Shown: positions 1-9,679, counted from the first letter of the stretch. The stretch is 32,549 nucleotides of DNA from an uncultured Alphaproteobacteria bacterium (GCA_944392325.1 CALXWI010000015.1:1-32549); one strand, 5' to 3'. The notes: a model not told the origin generated them from the letters alone. Numbers and translations: made by a program.

Positions 1-24
1 TAAACAATTGCGTATTTTCATCAT
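1..24 (-). CDS. Start of a divergent gene, truncated by the window edge
   Basis: Only eight codons are visible, reading MMKIRNCL on the minus strand with two consecutive ATG codons (24-22 and 21-19). An AGGAG Shine-Dalgarno sequence lies about 6 bases before the first ATG. A good promoter (TTTACA, 17 bases, TATTAT) sits upstream at 62-90. The start signals together support a real gene, but too little is present to name it. It is divergent from the prepilin-peptidase-like gene. Confidence 0.6.
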
Positions 25-61
25 AATATCTCCTATTATAAACTTCTTTCCTACGAATCTT

Positions 62-90
62 ATAATAGCAAATATTTCAATGGTTGTAAA
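62..90 (-). promoter_or_regulatory. Sigma-70-type promoter for the divergent left-edge gene
   Basis: On the minus strand a -35 TTTACA (complement of 85-90) and a -10 TATTAT (complement of 62-67) are separated by exactly 17 bases. Each matches the consensus at five of six positions. A transcript would start near 55 and run about 30 bases to the ATG. Confidence 0.5.
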
Positions 91-154
91 TAGAAATTTT
101 AATAAGAAGACGGAATTTTTTTGATGAAGGGAAAATTAATTGGGCTTTTAAAGC

Positions 155-180
155 TTTGTTTAAATGTTAGGGGTTATAAT
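155..180 (+). promoter_or_regulatory. Possible promoter for the peptidase-channel pair
   Basis: A perfect TATAAT -10 lies at 175-180, about 30 bases before the chosen ATG at 210. No convincing -35 is present at the usual spacing, only a T-rich TTTGTT at 155-160 that is too close. The call rests on the -10 and its position. Confidence 0.4.
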
Positions 181-209
181 GGTGAAAAGTGTTACTTAAG
201 GAGGATGCG

Positions 210-884
210 ATGATTTATGCTCTGTATGGTTTGGTCTTTGGCGCTTTAGTTCCTTATATGGCAAGGCGTTTCGGTAAGTTTATGCCGGCGACAATGGCTT
301 ATGCCGTTATTCAGCTGTTAAAACCGCAACGCAGAGTTAAGGCTGAGCGAATCCTCAAAAATCCTCGATATTTGGATTTACGGGCTGCTTATCGTCGTCG
401 CAGTGTGTTGTTTGCGCTGTTGGGGGCAGTGTTGTCTGCGGCCGTATTCTACAAATATGGCGCTGAAAATATTGGCTGGTATTTGATTTTTGTTTGGGCG
501 GCGTTGCTCTTGATTGAAATTGATTATCGCTGGCAGATGTTGCCGGATATTATTACGGTGCCGTTGATTATTATCGGCTTTGGGTACTCGTTGATGGTGG
601 GCGGATGGAGCGGCCCGGGGGAGAGTTTTACCGGAGCCGTCGTCGGGTATTTTTTGCCGGTTATAGCCAGTTTGTTTTTGGTCTGGAAAAACAAAGATGT
701 GTTTGGCGGCGGTGATATTAAATATTTGGCGGCGGTCGGCGCTTGGATGGGGCCGGATAAGATTTTGTATGTGATTCTGACGGCTTGTGCGATTTTTGCG
801 GTATTTGCCGCCTTGAAAAAATGCCGCGAGGGGGCCTTTGGGCCGGCAATTGCGGCGGCGTCACTGATTTGGGCTTTAGTATAA
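210..884 (+). CDS. Prepilin peptidase-like A24 aspartyl membrane protease
   Basis: This 224-residue polytopic membrane protein carries both family A24 aspartate motifs. One is the ID...LPD segment in the middle, followed by ITVPLIIIGF. The other is FGGGDIKYLAAVGAWMG near residue 168, which matches the GxGDxKxxxxxGxxxG signature. A24 enzymes cut prepilin leaders at the inner membrane. The N-terminal part is short and has no paired cysteines, so the bifunctional methyltransferase domain of classical PilD appears absent. The start at 210 was chosen over GTG at 189 because a full AAGGAGG lies 5 bases before it. The channel gene follows 17 bases after its stop. No pilin or secretion ATPase gene is visible nearby, so the substrate is unknown. 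Confidence 0.85.
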   Translation: MIYALYGLVFGALVPYMARRFGKFMPATMAYAVIQLLKPQRRVKAERILKNPRYLDLRAAYRRRSVLFALLGAVLSAAVFYKYGAENIGWYLIFVWAALLLIEIDYRWQMLPDIITVPLIIIGFGYSLMVGGWSGPGESFTGAVVGYFLPVIASLFLVWKNKDVFGGGDIKYLAAVGAWMGPDKILYVILTACAIFAVFAALKKCREGAFGPAIAAASLIWALV

Positions 885-901
885 AGTAAGGGATTAAACT
901 G

Positions 902-1639
902 ATGAAACAGTTGGTTGAAAAAATTAAAAAAACATCAAAACAAGACAAACGCAAGCTGAAAAGACTGCTGGAAGGGCATAGTTTTGACTTGATGATTATG
1001 TCATTAATCTTGTTTAATGCCGTGGTCATGGGGCTGATGGCGGTGCCGGAAATGGCGGTATATGGTGGAATTTTGTTTGTGTTGGATAAGTTGTGTCTGG
1101 CCATATTTATTGCCGAAATATTGATGAAGATTTATGCTTATGGTAAAAACTTTTTCCGCTCCGGATGGAATGTGTTTGATTTTACGGTAATCTTATTGTC
1201 AGCGGTGCCGGTGACTAGTTATTTTATTGCTTTGCGGACGTTTAGGCTGTTTTTGCTGCTGCGCTATGTTAACCGCTGTGCACGCCTCAAGCAGGTATTG
1301 GGTATTTTTATCGGCTTGTTGCCTAGTTTTGCGGCGATGTTGGCGATATTGGCCATATTCTTTTATGTGTTTGCAATTATGGCGGTTAATTTGTTTGGCG
1401 GAGTTTTTTTGGAGTTTGCATCGCTGGGGTCATCATTGTTTGCATTGTTGCAGGTGTTTACTCTGGACGGGTGGGCTTCAACCATTGCTCGTCCGGTAAT
1501 GCTGGAGTTTCCGCATGCGTGGATATTCTTTGTGGCGTTTGTGCTGATGTCGTTTTTGCTGGTATTGAGCTTTGTTATCAGTGCAATTGTTGAGGTGGTA
1601 CGAAAGTCTACCGGAATTATGCCCAAGATTAAGCTCTAA
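902..1639 (+). CDS. Bacterial voltage-gated cation channel, NaChBac-like
   Basis: This 245-residue protein has the one-repeat voltage-gated channel layout. A basic N-terminus precedes S1-S3 (about 25-105), then an S4 with R112, R115, R121 and R125, with leucine at 118 where an arginine would continue the three-residue ladder. S5 is near 135-165 and the pore helix near 175-190. The selectivity filter reads TLDGW at 187-191, followed by S6 (about 205-232). NaChBac and NavAb have TLESW there. The aspartate and glycine recall calcium-selective variants, so the ion cannot be assigned. The C-terminus ends soon after S6, so the long coiled coil of NaChBac is missing. Four subunits should form a pore in the inner membrane. 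Likely co-transcribed with the peptidase gene. Confidence 0.85.
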   Translation: MKQLVEKIKKTSKQDKRKLKRLLEGHSFDLMIMSLILFNAVVMGLMAVPEMAVYGGILFVLDKLCLAIFIAEILMKIYAYGKNFFRSGWNVFDFTVILLSAVPVTSYFIALRTFRLFLLLRYVNRCARLKQVLGIFIGLLPSFAAMLAILAIFFYVFAIMAVNLFGGVFLEFASLGSSLFALLQVFTLDGWASTIARPVMLEFPHAWIFFVAFVLMSFLLVLSFVISAIVEVVRKSTGIMPKIKL

Positions 1640-1642
1640 AAT

Positions 1643-1678
1643 AAAAAACCGTTCAGAAATATTCCGAACGGTTTTTTT
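1643..1678 (+). terminator. Rho-independent terminator after the channel gene
   Basis: The inverted repeat ACCGTTC / GAACGGT, extended by A and T runs, encloses an 11-base loop and is followed by seven Ts. The A-rich 5' arm makes it usable in both directions, which fits its position between convergent genes. Confidence 0.85.
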
Positions 1679-1695
1679 GGTGTTTGATGAACCAT

Positions 1696-2202
1696 TTAAT
1701 TTTTATCCCAAAAAAAGGTAACTGATTCTTGGATAATTTCCTCAATGCAAGGTGAATAGTATTCATCAGCAGTGAGCAAAATCGCAGTCAGATACCGGCG
1801 CATAGCGAGATTGTCAAGGTTTTGTATCGGCAAGCTGCTGATAAGTTGCTGCTCGGCAGATTGGACATCGGCAAGGCTGATGCTGTTGTCATGATTAAGA
1901 TAGCGGAACAGCAACAAATAGAAGTTGTTTTCCGTATCATTCAGGTCAGCAAAGCTGGATATCATCTCGTTACGCAAGTGGAGCAGGTTGAAATTGCCGC
2001 TGTTGGGCCAATTGACCTCGGAAATGTTTTTCTGCAGGTATTTCCACTGTGTGCCATGGAGGTTGAGCAAAAAGTTTTTCCAGTCAATGCTGCAGGCGCG
2101 ATGTTCAAGCTTGTCTGAATACAGGCGATTAACAATCAAAGGCGGGATAATAATGTGTCCTAATGCCGAAAAAATGGTTCTCTTTAGTGCTAATGTTTCC
2201 AT
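1696..2202 (-). CDS. Hypothetical protein, 168 residues
   Basis: I do not recognise this protein. It starts METLALKRTIFSALGHIIIPPLIV, a hydrophobic N-terminal stretch that could be a membrane-associated helix, and continues as a mostly polar sequence rich in Asn, Leu and Asp that looks alpha-helical. There are no obvious catalytic motifs and few cysteines. The ATG at 2202 has no good Shine-Dalgarno sequence, but a TATAAT-like element lies about 15 bases upstream on the same strand. The gene stands alone, convergent with the channel gene and divergent from groES. Antisense open frames in this interval have weaker starts and no recognisable product. Confidence 0.65.
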   Translation of the reverse strand: METLALKRTIFSALGHIIIPPLIVNRLYSDKLEHRACSIDWKNFLLNLHGTQWKYLQKNISEVNWPNSGNFNLLHLRNEMISSFADLNDTENNFYLLLFRYLNHDNSISLADVQSAEQQLISSLPIQNLDNLAMRRYLTAILLTADEYYSPCIEEIIQESVTFFWDKN

Positions 2203-2302
2203 TTTACTTAAAAATTATAGTGTTAATAATATATGAATTGTCGGAAAAGTAATACATTTTATTTAAAATGTCAAAATATTTGTGATTTTTTTTATTGGAG
2301 GC

Positions 2303-2330
2303 TTGATTTATGCAATTTGAATCCCTAAGT
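2303..2330 (+). promoter_or_regulatory. Possible RpoH (sigma-32) heat-shock promoter of groESL
   Basis: TTGATT at 2303-2308, preceded by C as in the CTTGA-type -35, is followed after 14 bases by CCCTAAGT at 2323-2330. This resembles the sigma-32 -10 CCCCATnT at five of eight positions. The transcript would start about 40 bases before groES. No CIRCE inverted repeat (TTAGCACTC-N9-GAGTGCTAA) is present, so HrcA control is not supported. Known RpoH control of groESL in proteobacteria makes this plausible. Confidence 0.45.
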
Positions 2331-2378
2331 ATGCAGGTAGAAAAATAAAACAACTTGATAACTTAGGAGTTTAGAGTA

Positions 2379-2669
2379 ATGAACATTAAACCTTTGCATG
2401 ACCGTGTGCTGATTAAACGCATTGAAGCAAATAATAAAACTGCCGGCGGAATTATTATTCCGGATACGGCGAAGGAAAAACCCAGCGAGGGTATTGTGGA
2501 AGCTGTCGGAAACGGTTTTCGCGCTGAAGACGGGAAAATTATTCCGATGAGCGTGAAAGAAGGCGATAAGGTTTTGTTTGCCAAATGGTCTGGTACTGAA
2601 GTGAAAGTCAACGGTGAAGACAGACTGATTGTGAAAGAGTCTGATATCTTGGCCGTGATTAATGATTAA
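2379..2669 (+). CDS. groES: Co-chaperonin GroES
   Basis: GroES forms the seven-fold lid that closes the GroEL folding chamber in the cytosol. The 96-residue protein has the full family pattern: [15 protein letters not shown] at the start, the mobile loop [18 protein letters not shown] around residues 22-40, and the conserved end [12 protein letters not shown]. Length equals the usual bacterial GroES. The ATG at 2379 has TAGGAG nine bases upstream. groEL follows after 54 bases with no terminator between, so the two form the standard bicistronic operon. Confidence 0.98.
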   Translation: MNIKPLHDRVLIKRIEANNKTAGGIIIPDTAKEKPSEGIVEAVGNGFRAEDGKIIPMSVKEGDKVLFAKWSGTEVKVNGEDRLIVKESDILAVIND

Positions 2670-2708
2670 TCCGGTGCAAGAGCTTGGTTTGTGTGTTTTT
2701 ATCAATAA

Positions 2709-4382
<1,674 letters not shown>

Positions 4383-4410
4383 GCCTAGTCAACATCTTAT
4401 ACCAAAAGCA

Positions 4411-4443
4411 AAAAAAGGTCTGCTCAGATGGCAGGCCTTTTTT
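4411..4443 (+). terminator. Terminator shared by groEL and the glycan operon
   Basis: AAAAAAGG(T)CTGC pairs with GCAG(G)CCTTTTTT around a 7-base loop. The flanking A and T runs allow termination from both sides. It lies between the convergent groEL and GT2 genes, only 8 bases beyond the GT2 stop. Confidence 0.85.
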
Positions 4444-4450
4444 GATGGGG

Positions 4451-5422
4451 TTATAATTTGATTTTGATACCCATAAGATATAGGATTTTTTGGTTATTGA
4501 TCTTTTGATATGAAAAGATTTTTTGGAGCCATGACGGATTGTATCGTCGGTAGAGTTTTTGGAGATGTTGCTGAATTGAGCTATCTTCTTTGATTAGAGA
4601 GCATAATTGTGAGTAAGAAGATTGATTGCTGATGGCTGATGATAAACACAGGCTGCGGTCGGCAAAGTCTAAGGTCAGAAGTTTTTCGGCGGTGGAAAAA
4701 TGGTTCTGGATAGCAAAATTGAGAATGTAAGCAGCTACCAATAGGCGGTTGTGCTCCCGTTCAGTTTGATTGGCGGCATTGTGTACGGTGGATTTTTCGT
4801 GCTGGACATAGTGATATTGGGCGCTGTCGGTTAAAGCAATGTCTTGAGCAAAAGTAATGGCTTGAATTAGTAAGATATTGTCTTCATAGTAAGACTTGAG
4901 GTCTTCGGGAAAGCTGAGATGATGAGTCTTGAATAAATCGGTCTTGAAAATTTTATCCCATATAGCGCCGTTTTTGAGGGAGGATAATTTTTCAGCCAAA
5001 GTGTGGCAATGAGCCGTATCAACTAGGTGCTTGACCGGAAGGGATGCTCCATTAACTTCAACCGTATAGGTAGTATAGGCAATATCGCTTTGCCGAGGGA
5101 GAGTCGTGTTGTAGAGTTTTTCATAGTAATCATCATCAACCCAGTCATCAGAATCGCAAAAGCCGATATAATCACCGCTGGCTTGGGAGATGCCTAAGTT
5201 CATGGCCGGTCCGTAGCCGATGTTGTGCTCAAAGTGGATGACTTTTATTTGCGGGCGGCGCTGCTGATAAGCTTTGATTATGCGACGGCAGGCATCATTG
5301 GAGCCATTGTCTATCCAGATGAGCTCAATATCTTGTAGGGTTTGGGAGACTAAGCTGTTCAGGCATTTATCCAGATATTTTTCACTGTTATATATGGGGG
5401 TGATGACTGATAGTTTAGGCAT
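4451..5422 (-). CDS. Family 2 (GT-A) glycosyltransferase
   Basis: This is an inverting glycosyltransferase that would add one sugar to a surface glycan from a nucleotide-sugar donor at the cytosolic face of the inner membrane. The 323-residue protein opens with LSVITPIYNSEKYLDKCLNS, has IDNGSND near 37-43, and has the metal-binding DSDD at 90-93 in the GT-A fold. The ending MGIKIKL is common in O-antigen and capsule GT2 enzymes. It is the last gene of the operon, starting 9 bases after the DUF4422 stop without a clear Shine-Dalgarno sequence, so translation is probably coupled. The sugar transferred cannot be read from sequence. Confidence 0.92.
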   Translation of the reverse strand: MPKLSVITPIYNSEKYLDKCLNSLVSQTLQDIELIWIDNGSNDACRRIIKAYQQRRPQIKVIHFEHNIGYGPAMNLGISQASGDYIGFCDSDDWVDDDYYEKLYNTTLPRQSDIAYTTYTVEVNGASLPVKHLVDTAHCHTLAEKLSSLKNGAIWDKIFKTDLFKTHHLSFPEDLKSYYEDNILLIQAITFAQDIALTDSAQYHYVQHEKSTVHNAANQTEREHNRLLVAAYILNFAIQNHFSTAEKLLTLDFADRSLCLSSAISNQSSYSQLCSLIKEDSSIQQHLQKLYRRYNPSWLQKIFSYQKINNQKILYLMGIKIKL

Positions 5423-5431
5423 TGGCGCGGC

Positions 5432-6370
5432 TTAAATATATAGTTTTTTTAAGTGTTTTAATTCTTTGAATTTCTGTTTGTACTTTTGGCGAGGCTTGCC
5501 CCACAAAAGCTTATACAGAATCCAATATTTGATGTACTTAATATAGGAAAGCTTTAAGGGTTTGTCATTCAAAATATATGCAGCATTCACCTCTTTTATG
5601 CGGATGCCATGGCGGAGTTGCAGCTGAAAGATGAATACAGAGAGTAGAAACTCTCCAAAGTAGCCCAAGAAACGTGCTGCTTGGTCATCCATTGATGAAG
5701 AATCAATCTGTTTATCTACGGCTTGTAAAATGCTAAAGCAGAAGTTGTTGTATTCTAAAAACAGAGCTTTATTCATGACAAACATATTACACAGGTATTG
5801 GACGGAGCCTTGTGCTAAGCGATTGATGGCTTGATTGTATTCGGGAAAAAGTTTGCGGGCGGTTTGAACCAGAATATCAAAATATTTGGTATCTTGCTTG
5901 GGAAGTTTGCCGTATTGTGTACGGCAGTTGTGGGATGAAAGGTGCTTGACATCATAAGGCTTGATGACGAGGCAATCGCAATCTTTCATCGTGTCCATAA
6001 TTAGTTTATCAGAAAGGTGGATTTGCTGGTAATCTTTGCTCATAAAGGGTACAAAGTAAACAGCACCTTTAGGCAGCCAGACAAAGTCATCACGCCCACG
6101 CCAGCCATCAAACATAAAGTGACGGCGGTAGTGCATAAAACCAACATAATCAGGATTACCTATTTTATCATAATTTTTCCATACCCAATATTGAGCTGTT
6201 AGTTCGCAATATTTGCGGTTATGCTGCGAGATATTGTCACCGGTGTCATCACGCAGCATACCTTCAAACAGTTTAGGAGCATCAGCGCATCCAGTCTGAA
6301 TCGGGGTCAAAATATCAGACTGAATGAGCGGATGTTCATCATGGTAGGATATGAAGATTTTTATGGACAT
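5432..6370 (-). CDS. DUF4422 family glycosyltransferase
   Basis: The 312-residue protein matches DUF4422, a family found in surface-polysaccharide clusters and treated as glycosyltransferases. Visible signatures are KIFISYHDEHPLIQSDILTPIQTG at the start, DDTGDNISQHNRKYCELTAQYWVWKN near 40-66, and YVGFMHYRRHF near 74-84. The last about 45 residues turn basic (IKYIKYWILYKLLWGK, then PRQKYKQKFKELKHLKKLYI). This end resembles the ends of the two upstream GT8 proteins, although the catalytic families differ. It sits between a GT8 gene (9-base gap) and the GT2 gene. Donor and acceptor are unknown. Confidence 0.88.
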   Translation of the reverse strand: MSIKIFISYHDEHPLIQSDILTPIQTGCADAPKLFEGMLRDDTGDNISQHNRKYCELTAQYWVWKNYDKIGNPDYVGFMHYRRHFMFDGWRGRDDFVWLPKGAVYFVPFMSKDYQQIHLSDKLIMDTMKDCDCLVIKPYDVKHLSSHNCRTQYGKLPKQDTKYFDILVQTARKLFPEYNQAINRLAQGSVQYLCNMFVMNKALFLEYNNFCFSILQAVDKQIDSSSMDDQAARFLGYFGEFLLSVFIFQLQLRHGIRIKEVNAAYILNDKPLKLSYIKYIKYWILYKLLWGKPRQKYKQKFKELKHLKKLYI

Positions 6371-6379
6371 TGTTTCCTT

Positions 6380-7522
6380 CTAAATTTTGAAAAATGATTT
6401 TTTTAGCTTCTTTGCGTCTTTTAATAAAGTTTTTAAAGACTGGTATTTTTGATTGTATTTTTGATACCGCTTGCCGAAGGCGAAAGCTTTTTTGATTGCA
6501 TACCAAGATTTTTTCAGCTTAAAACGCATTGGATGTTCAATAACAAACAAAAGTTTGGTATTGTATTCGTTGGCGGCAAAGCGATTGTTGATGTTGGGAA
6601 AGTGAATTTGAGCAAGCTCTTTGCGAAGTTGTTGTATTTCCGGATTTAAAATTTGGAAGGCGTGTAAACGAGAGAATATTTCCTGATAAAAATCAGTTTG
6701 ACATGCTAATTCCCACCATTTATTAGCGAATTCTTCTTCGGGAAAAAACCATGGTTTTTCTTTGCCTGAATAGTGAATTATAAATGGTGATTGGGCTGCA
6801 GTTGTCCATTGTTGTTTATGTTCTTTATCCATAAATGGAATACTTTCTTCTCGAAAGGTTTTTTGGGATGTTTCGTAATTCCATTTACTATCAAGTAAAA
6901 AAATGTCATTTTGGAAATATTTGTTTAATACATCTTGATCTAAGCATATATAGCTTTCTGCTTCAGCTAAAGATAATAATTCTTGTATGTTTGTTTTATT
7001 TATTTGCTTATTATTAAATATAATTACACCACCTTGAAAGTAGGTGTTAATATTTTTTATGCCCAAAGTGTCAATTGTATATTTATAGGCTTGAGGATTG
7101 TGATTAATAATCCCATTCCATAAATTGCAAGGGGTGGCTGCTAATTTATGGTTTCCGATGTTAATTTGGAACAATTGAGCAGGATCGGCATTAAAAATGA
7201 TATCTGCATCACAAAATAAAATTTTAGGGTAAGAGCTAAATATAAGAGGAATGTAGAGCTTAAAAAAAGTTTCAACGGTTACGTGGCTATGTAAAATGAA
7301 TTTGTGATCTTTTATTTTGGAGGAAAAATCAACAAATTCTAATTTTACATTGGGAGTTTTGATAGCTTTTTTTAATTTTGTTTTGTTTGCATCTGAAATA
7401 TTTTGTTCAAGTATATATATGATATAATCTTGTGATGAATTTATATGCTGCAAGAGAGAGTGCAGACATACGGAAAAGTATGGTACAAAAAAATTTGATA
7501 CAGAAAAAACAATTGGTATCAT
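6380..7522 (-). CDS. Family 8 glycosyltransferase (LPS galactosyl/glucosyltransferase-like)
   Basis: GT8 enzymes are retaining transferases using UDP-glucose or UDP-galactose, as in LPS core synthesis. The 380-residue protein starts IPIVFSVSNFFVPYFSVCLHSLL, has the metal-binding DAD at 105-107 within ILFCDADIIF, then YFQGGVIIFN, the LDQDVLN segment, and the C-terminal metal ligand motif IIHYSGKEKPW. After about residue 290 comes a non-catalytic module (ELAQIHFPNIN, then a Lys/Tyr-rich tail) shared with the tandem GT8 protein upstream. The gene is AT-rich compared with the rfb genes of the same operon, suggesting a different origin. Confidence 0.92.
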   Translation of the reverse strand: MIPIVFSVSNFFVPYFSVCLHSLLQHINSSQDYIIYILEQNISDANKTKLKKAIKTPNVKLEFVDFSSKIKDHKFILHSHVTVETFFKLYIPLIFSSYPKILFCDADIIFNADPAQLFQINIGNHKLAATPCNLWNGIINHNPQAYKYTIDTLGIKNINTYFQGGVIIFNNKQINKTNIQELLSLAEAESYICLDQDVLNKYFQNDIFLLDSKWNYETSQKTFREESIPFMDKEHKQQWTTAAQSPFIIHYSGKEKPWFFPEEEFANKWWELACQTDFYQEIFSRLHAFQILNPEIQQLRKELAQIHFPNINNRFAANEYNTKLLFVIEHPMRFKLKKSWYAIKKAFAFGKRYQKYNQKYQSLKTLLKDAKKLKKSFFKI

Positions 7523-7531
7523 TTTATATTC

Positions 7532-9679
7532 CTATAGACTAATAAGCGCTTTATTATATTTTTTAGATTTTTTTAAGGCTGTTTTTAGTTTGCTGTATTT
7601 GTTTTTGTATTTTTGTCTTGCTTTTTTTGATGGTGAAAGTTTCATTTTAATTTTATAGTATAGTTTTTTTAATGTGAATAACCATTTATGCTGATTAATA
7701 AATAAAGATTGTACCATTTCCTGAGTAATTAAAAATTGTTGATTTATATTTGGAAAATGGATTGTGGCAAGTTCTCTTTTTATATTATCGGTGATAATCT
7801 TAACATCATGGGACATATTAAAAGCCATGTTTTTTAATATATTTTCATAGAAAGGTGTTTGTCGTGCGTATTGGAAATATAGAGTGGCGAATGATGTTTC
7901 GGGGAACATATCTGGTTTGCCTCCGGGCATATGGTATATTTTAATATCATTTGCAGCTTCTGATATTTCATTGTAAAATTCTTCATCAATCGTATTTAGT
8001 TCTTTTCTTTGATAAAAAACCAAATAATTATATTTGGGACTTAGGTAATAAATATGATCTTCACAAACTTTATTGATAACGTCTTGGTCAACAAAACGGG
8101 GATTGTGTAAGTATTGTAGCATTGTTATTGCTTTTTGCGAAAAATTGATTTTGCGGAGTTCTTTAAGGTTAAATAACAAGATACCACATTGAACATATTT
8201 TTGATAATCCATATATATTACATTTTTTATGTAATATTGCAAATTGATACCATTAATGGTGATAGCGTTTTTTGCTCTACTTTGTAAAATATAATCTTTT
8301 GATGCTGCAATCCAGTTATTACCAATATTTAAGTCATATAATTCGGTAAGATCAGACGTAATTAATGTATCTGCGTCAATGTAAATCATTTTATCATATT
8401 GAGTAAAAAGTTTATCTATGAATAGTCGGTAATAGGTTTCTTGGGATAATGGTGGAAAGACATAAAATAAATAGTTATATGCTTCTAATTCGTGGCTGAT
8501 GTTGATAAAGCGGACTTTACAGTTTTTATATGGCTTTGCTATTTCTAATATTTTAGATTTGTTTGTGTCATTGATTTGGGTTTCAAGAATTAAGATATCG
8601 TAGTTGCGAGTGATATCCATATTTTGGAATAATGAATAAAGCGTTATCCCTAAATATGAGGCATAGTTGTTAGATGAGGATAAAAGTATGGATATTTGTT
8701 TCTTGAAAGCAGGTGCTATGGTTATATTTTTAAATAAGTTGTTGGGAATTACCTCTTTTTGGGCATTTTCACCAAAAGCCTGTTTTAAAAAATATTCAAA
8801 TTGAGGTGTTTTGATTGCATATTTCCAAAATTCTCCGGCTAGAGGGCGGTGTCTGTCGGTAAAAGGTTTTGGACCAGCATAGTGAATTATTTTTGGTGAT
8901 TTTCTAGATTCATCATATTCTCGGTATAAAGATTGAGAAATGCCTTTTTTTAAAAATTGGTAATCAAAAAAATACCAAACGTGATTCCATGATAAAGGAA
9001 TGTTTTTTACATCACCTTCACATACGGCATTTAAAATACATTGGTCAAAAAATACCGGCGTCTTTATTTCAGCCAGTTTTGAAAGGCATTTTGTTGTAAA
9101 GTTAGTCGTTCTCATTTTTTCAAGATTGAAAAGGCAAATACCGGCTTGAAAATAATTTTTAGGATTCTTTAATTTTAAAATTTTTTCAAAATATGGTTTA
9201 TATTTTTCTCCGTTGGGTAAGGTGTTGTTTATGTTATAATTGTAAATTGCTGAGATGTTTGAGGCTGCTGCTAATATTTTATTGTTGAGATTGATATCAT
9301 AAAGTTCACTGACATCGCTGCAAAATACAATATCTACATCACAATAGAGAATTTTTTTTAGATTAGGTAGAATTTGCGGTAAAAAAATGCGGTAATAGGT
9401 TTCTTCGCTAACATAACCATATGTATAAAACTGTTGGTTATTCCAAAGTTCTTTATAATCTTCAAGATTTATGAGAGTTATGTTAAGATGGTTGTACTTT
9501 TTTAAATAAGATAATTGTTGAGAACAGTATTGTAAATTGCCATTTTTTAATATGAAGATGTTATATGTTTTTTGAAGATTAGAATGCTCAGCGAGAGATA
9601 ATAATGCAACCGATAACATTGGAATATATGTATCGGATACTGAAAAAACAATGTTTACTTGTGGTCGTTTATTAGGCAT
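7532..9679 (-). CDS. Tandem two-domain family 8 glycosyltransferase
   Basis: The 715-residue protein contains two complete GT8 domains. Domain 1 (about 8-300) has DVD at 114-116, YFQAGICLFN near 176, FDQCILN near 211 and IIHYAGPKPF at 264-273. Domain 2 (about 326-610) has IDADTLI with DAD at 435-437, the QCGILLFN segment, VDQDVIN, and IYHMPGGKPD. Both therefore keep the metal and donor-binding residues and could add two sugars in sequence, or the same one twice. The C-terminal 80 residues carry RELATIHFPNIN and a Lys-rich tail (KKARQKYKNKYSKLKTALKK) matching the neighbouring GT8. The length is about twice the usual GT8. The gene is strongly AT-rich. Specificity is unknown. Confidence 0.93.
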   Translation of the reverse strand: MPNKRPQVNIVFSVSDTYIPMLSVALLSLAEHSNLQKTYNIFILKNGNLQYCSQQLSYLKKYNHLNITLINLEDYKELWNNQQFYTYGYVSEETYYRIFLPQILPNLKKILYCDVDIVFCSDVSELYDINLNNKILAAASNISAIYNYNINNTLPNGEKYKPYFEKILKLKNPKNYFQAGICLFNLEKMRTTNFTTKCLSKLAEIKTPVFFDQCILNAVCEGDVKNIPLSWNHVWYFFDYQFLKKGISQSLYREYDESRKSPKIIHYAGPKPFTDRHRPLAGEFWKYAIKTPQFEYFLKQAFGENAQKEVIPNNLFKNITIAPAFKKQISILLSSSNNYASYLGITLYSLFQNMDITRNYDILILETQINDTNKSKILEIAKPYKNCKVRFINISHELEAYNYLFYVFPPLSQETYYRLFIDKLFTQYDKMIYIDADTLITSDLTELYDLNIGNNWIAASKDYILQSRAKNAITINGINLQYYIKNVIYMDYQKYVQCGILLFNLKELRKINFSQKAITMLQYLHNPRFVDQDVINKVCEDHIYYLSPKYNYLVFYQRKELNTIDEEFYNEISEAANDIKIYHMPGGKPDMFPETSFATLYFQYARQTPFYENILKNMAFNMSHDVKIITDNIKRELATIHFPNINQQFLITQEMVQSLFINQHKWLFTLKKLYYKIKMKLSPSKKARQKYKNKYSKLKTALKKSKKYNKALISL

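Noticed and set aside
718-1104. 128-residue open frame antisense to the peptidase and channel genes
   Set aside because: It overlaps two well-supported genes on the other strand, has low-complexity Pro/Ser-rich sequence, no ribosome site and no family resemblance.
2203-2378. CIRCE/HrcA operator upstream of groES
   Set aside because: No TTAGCACTC-N9-GAGTGCTAA or near match is present.
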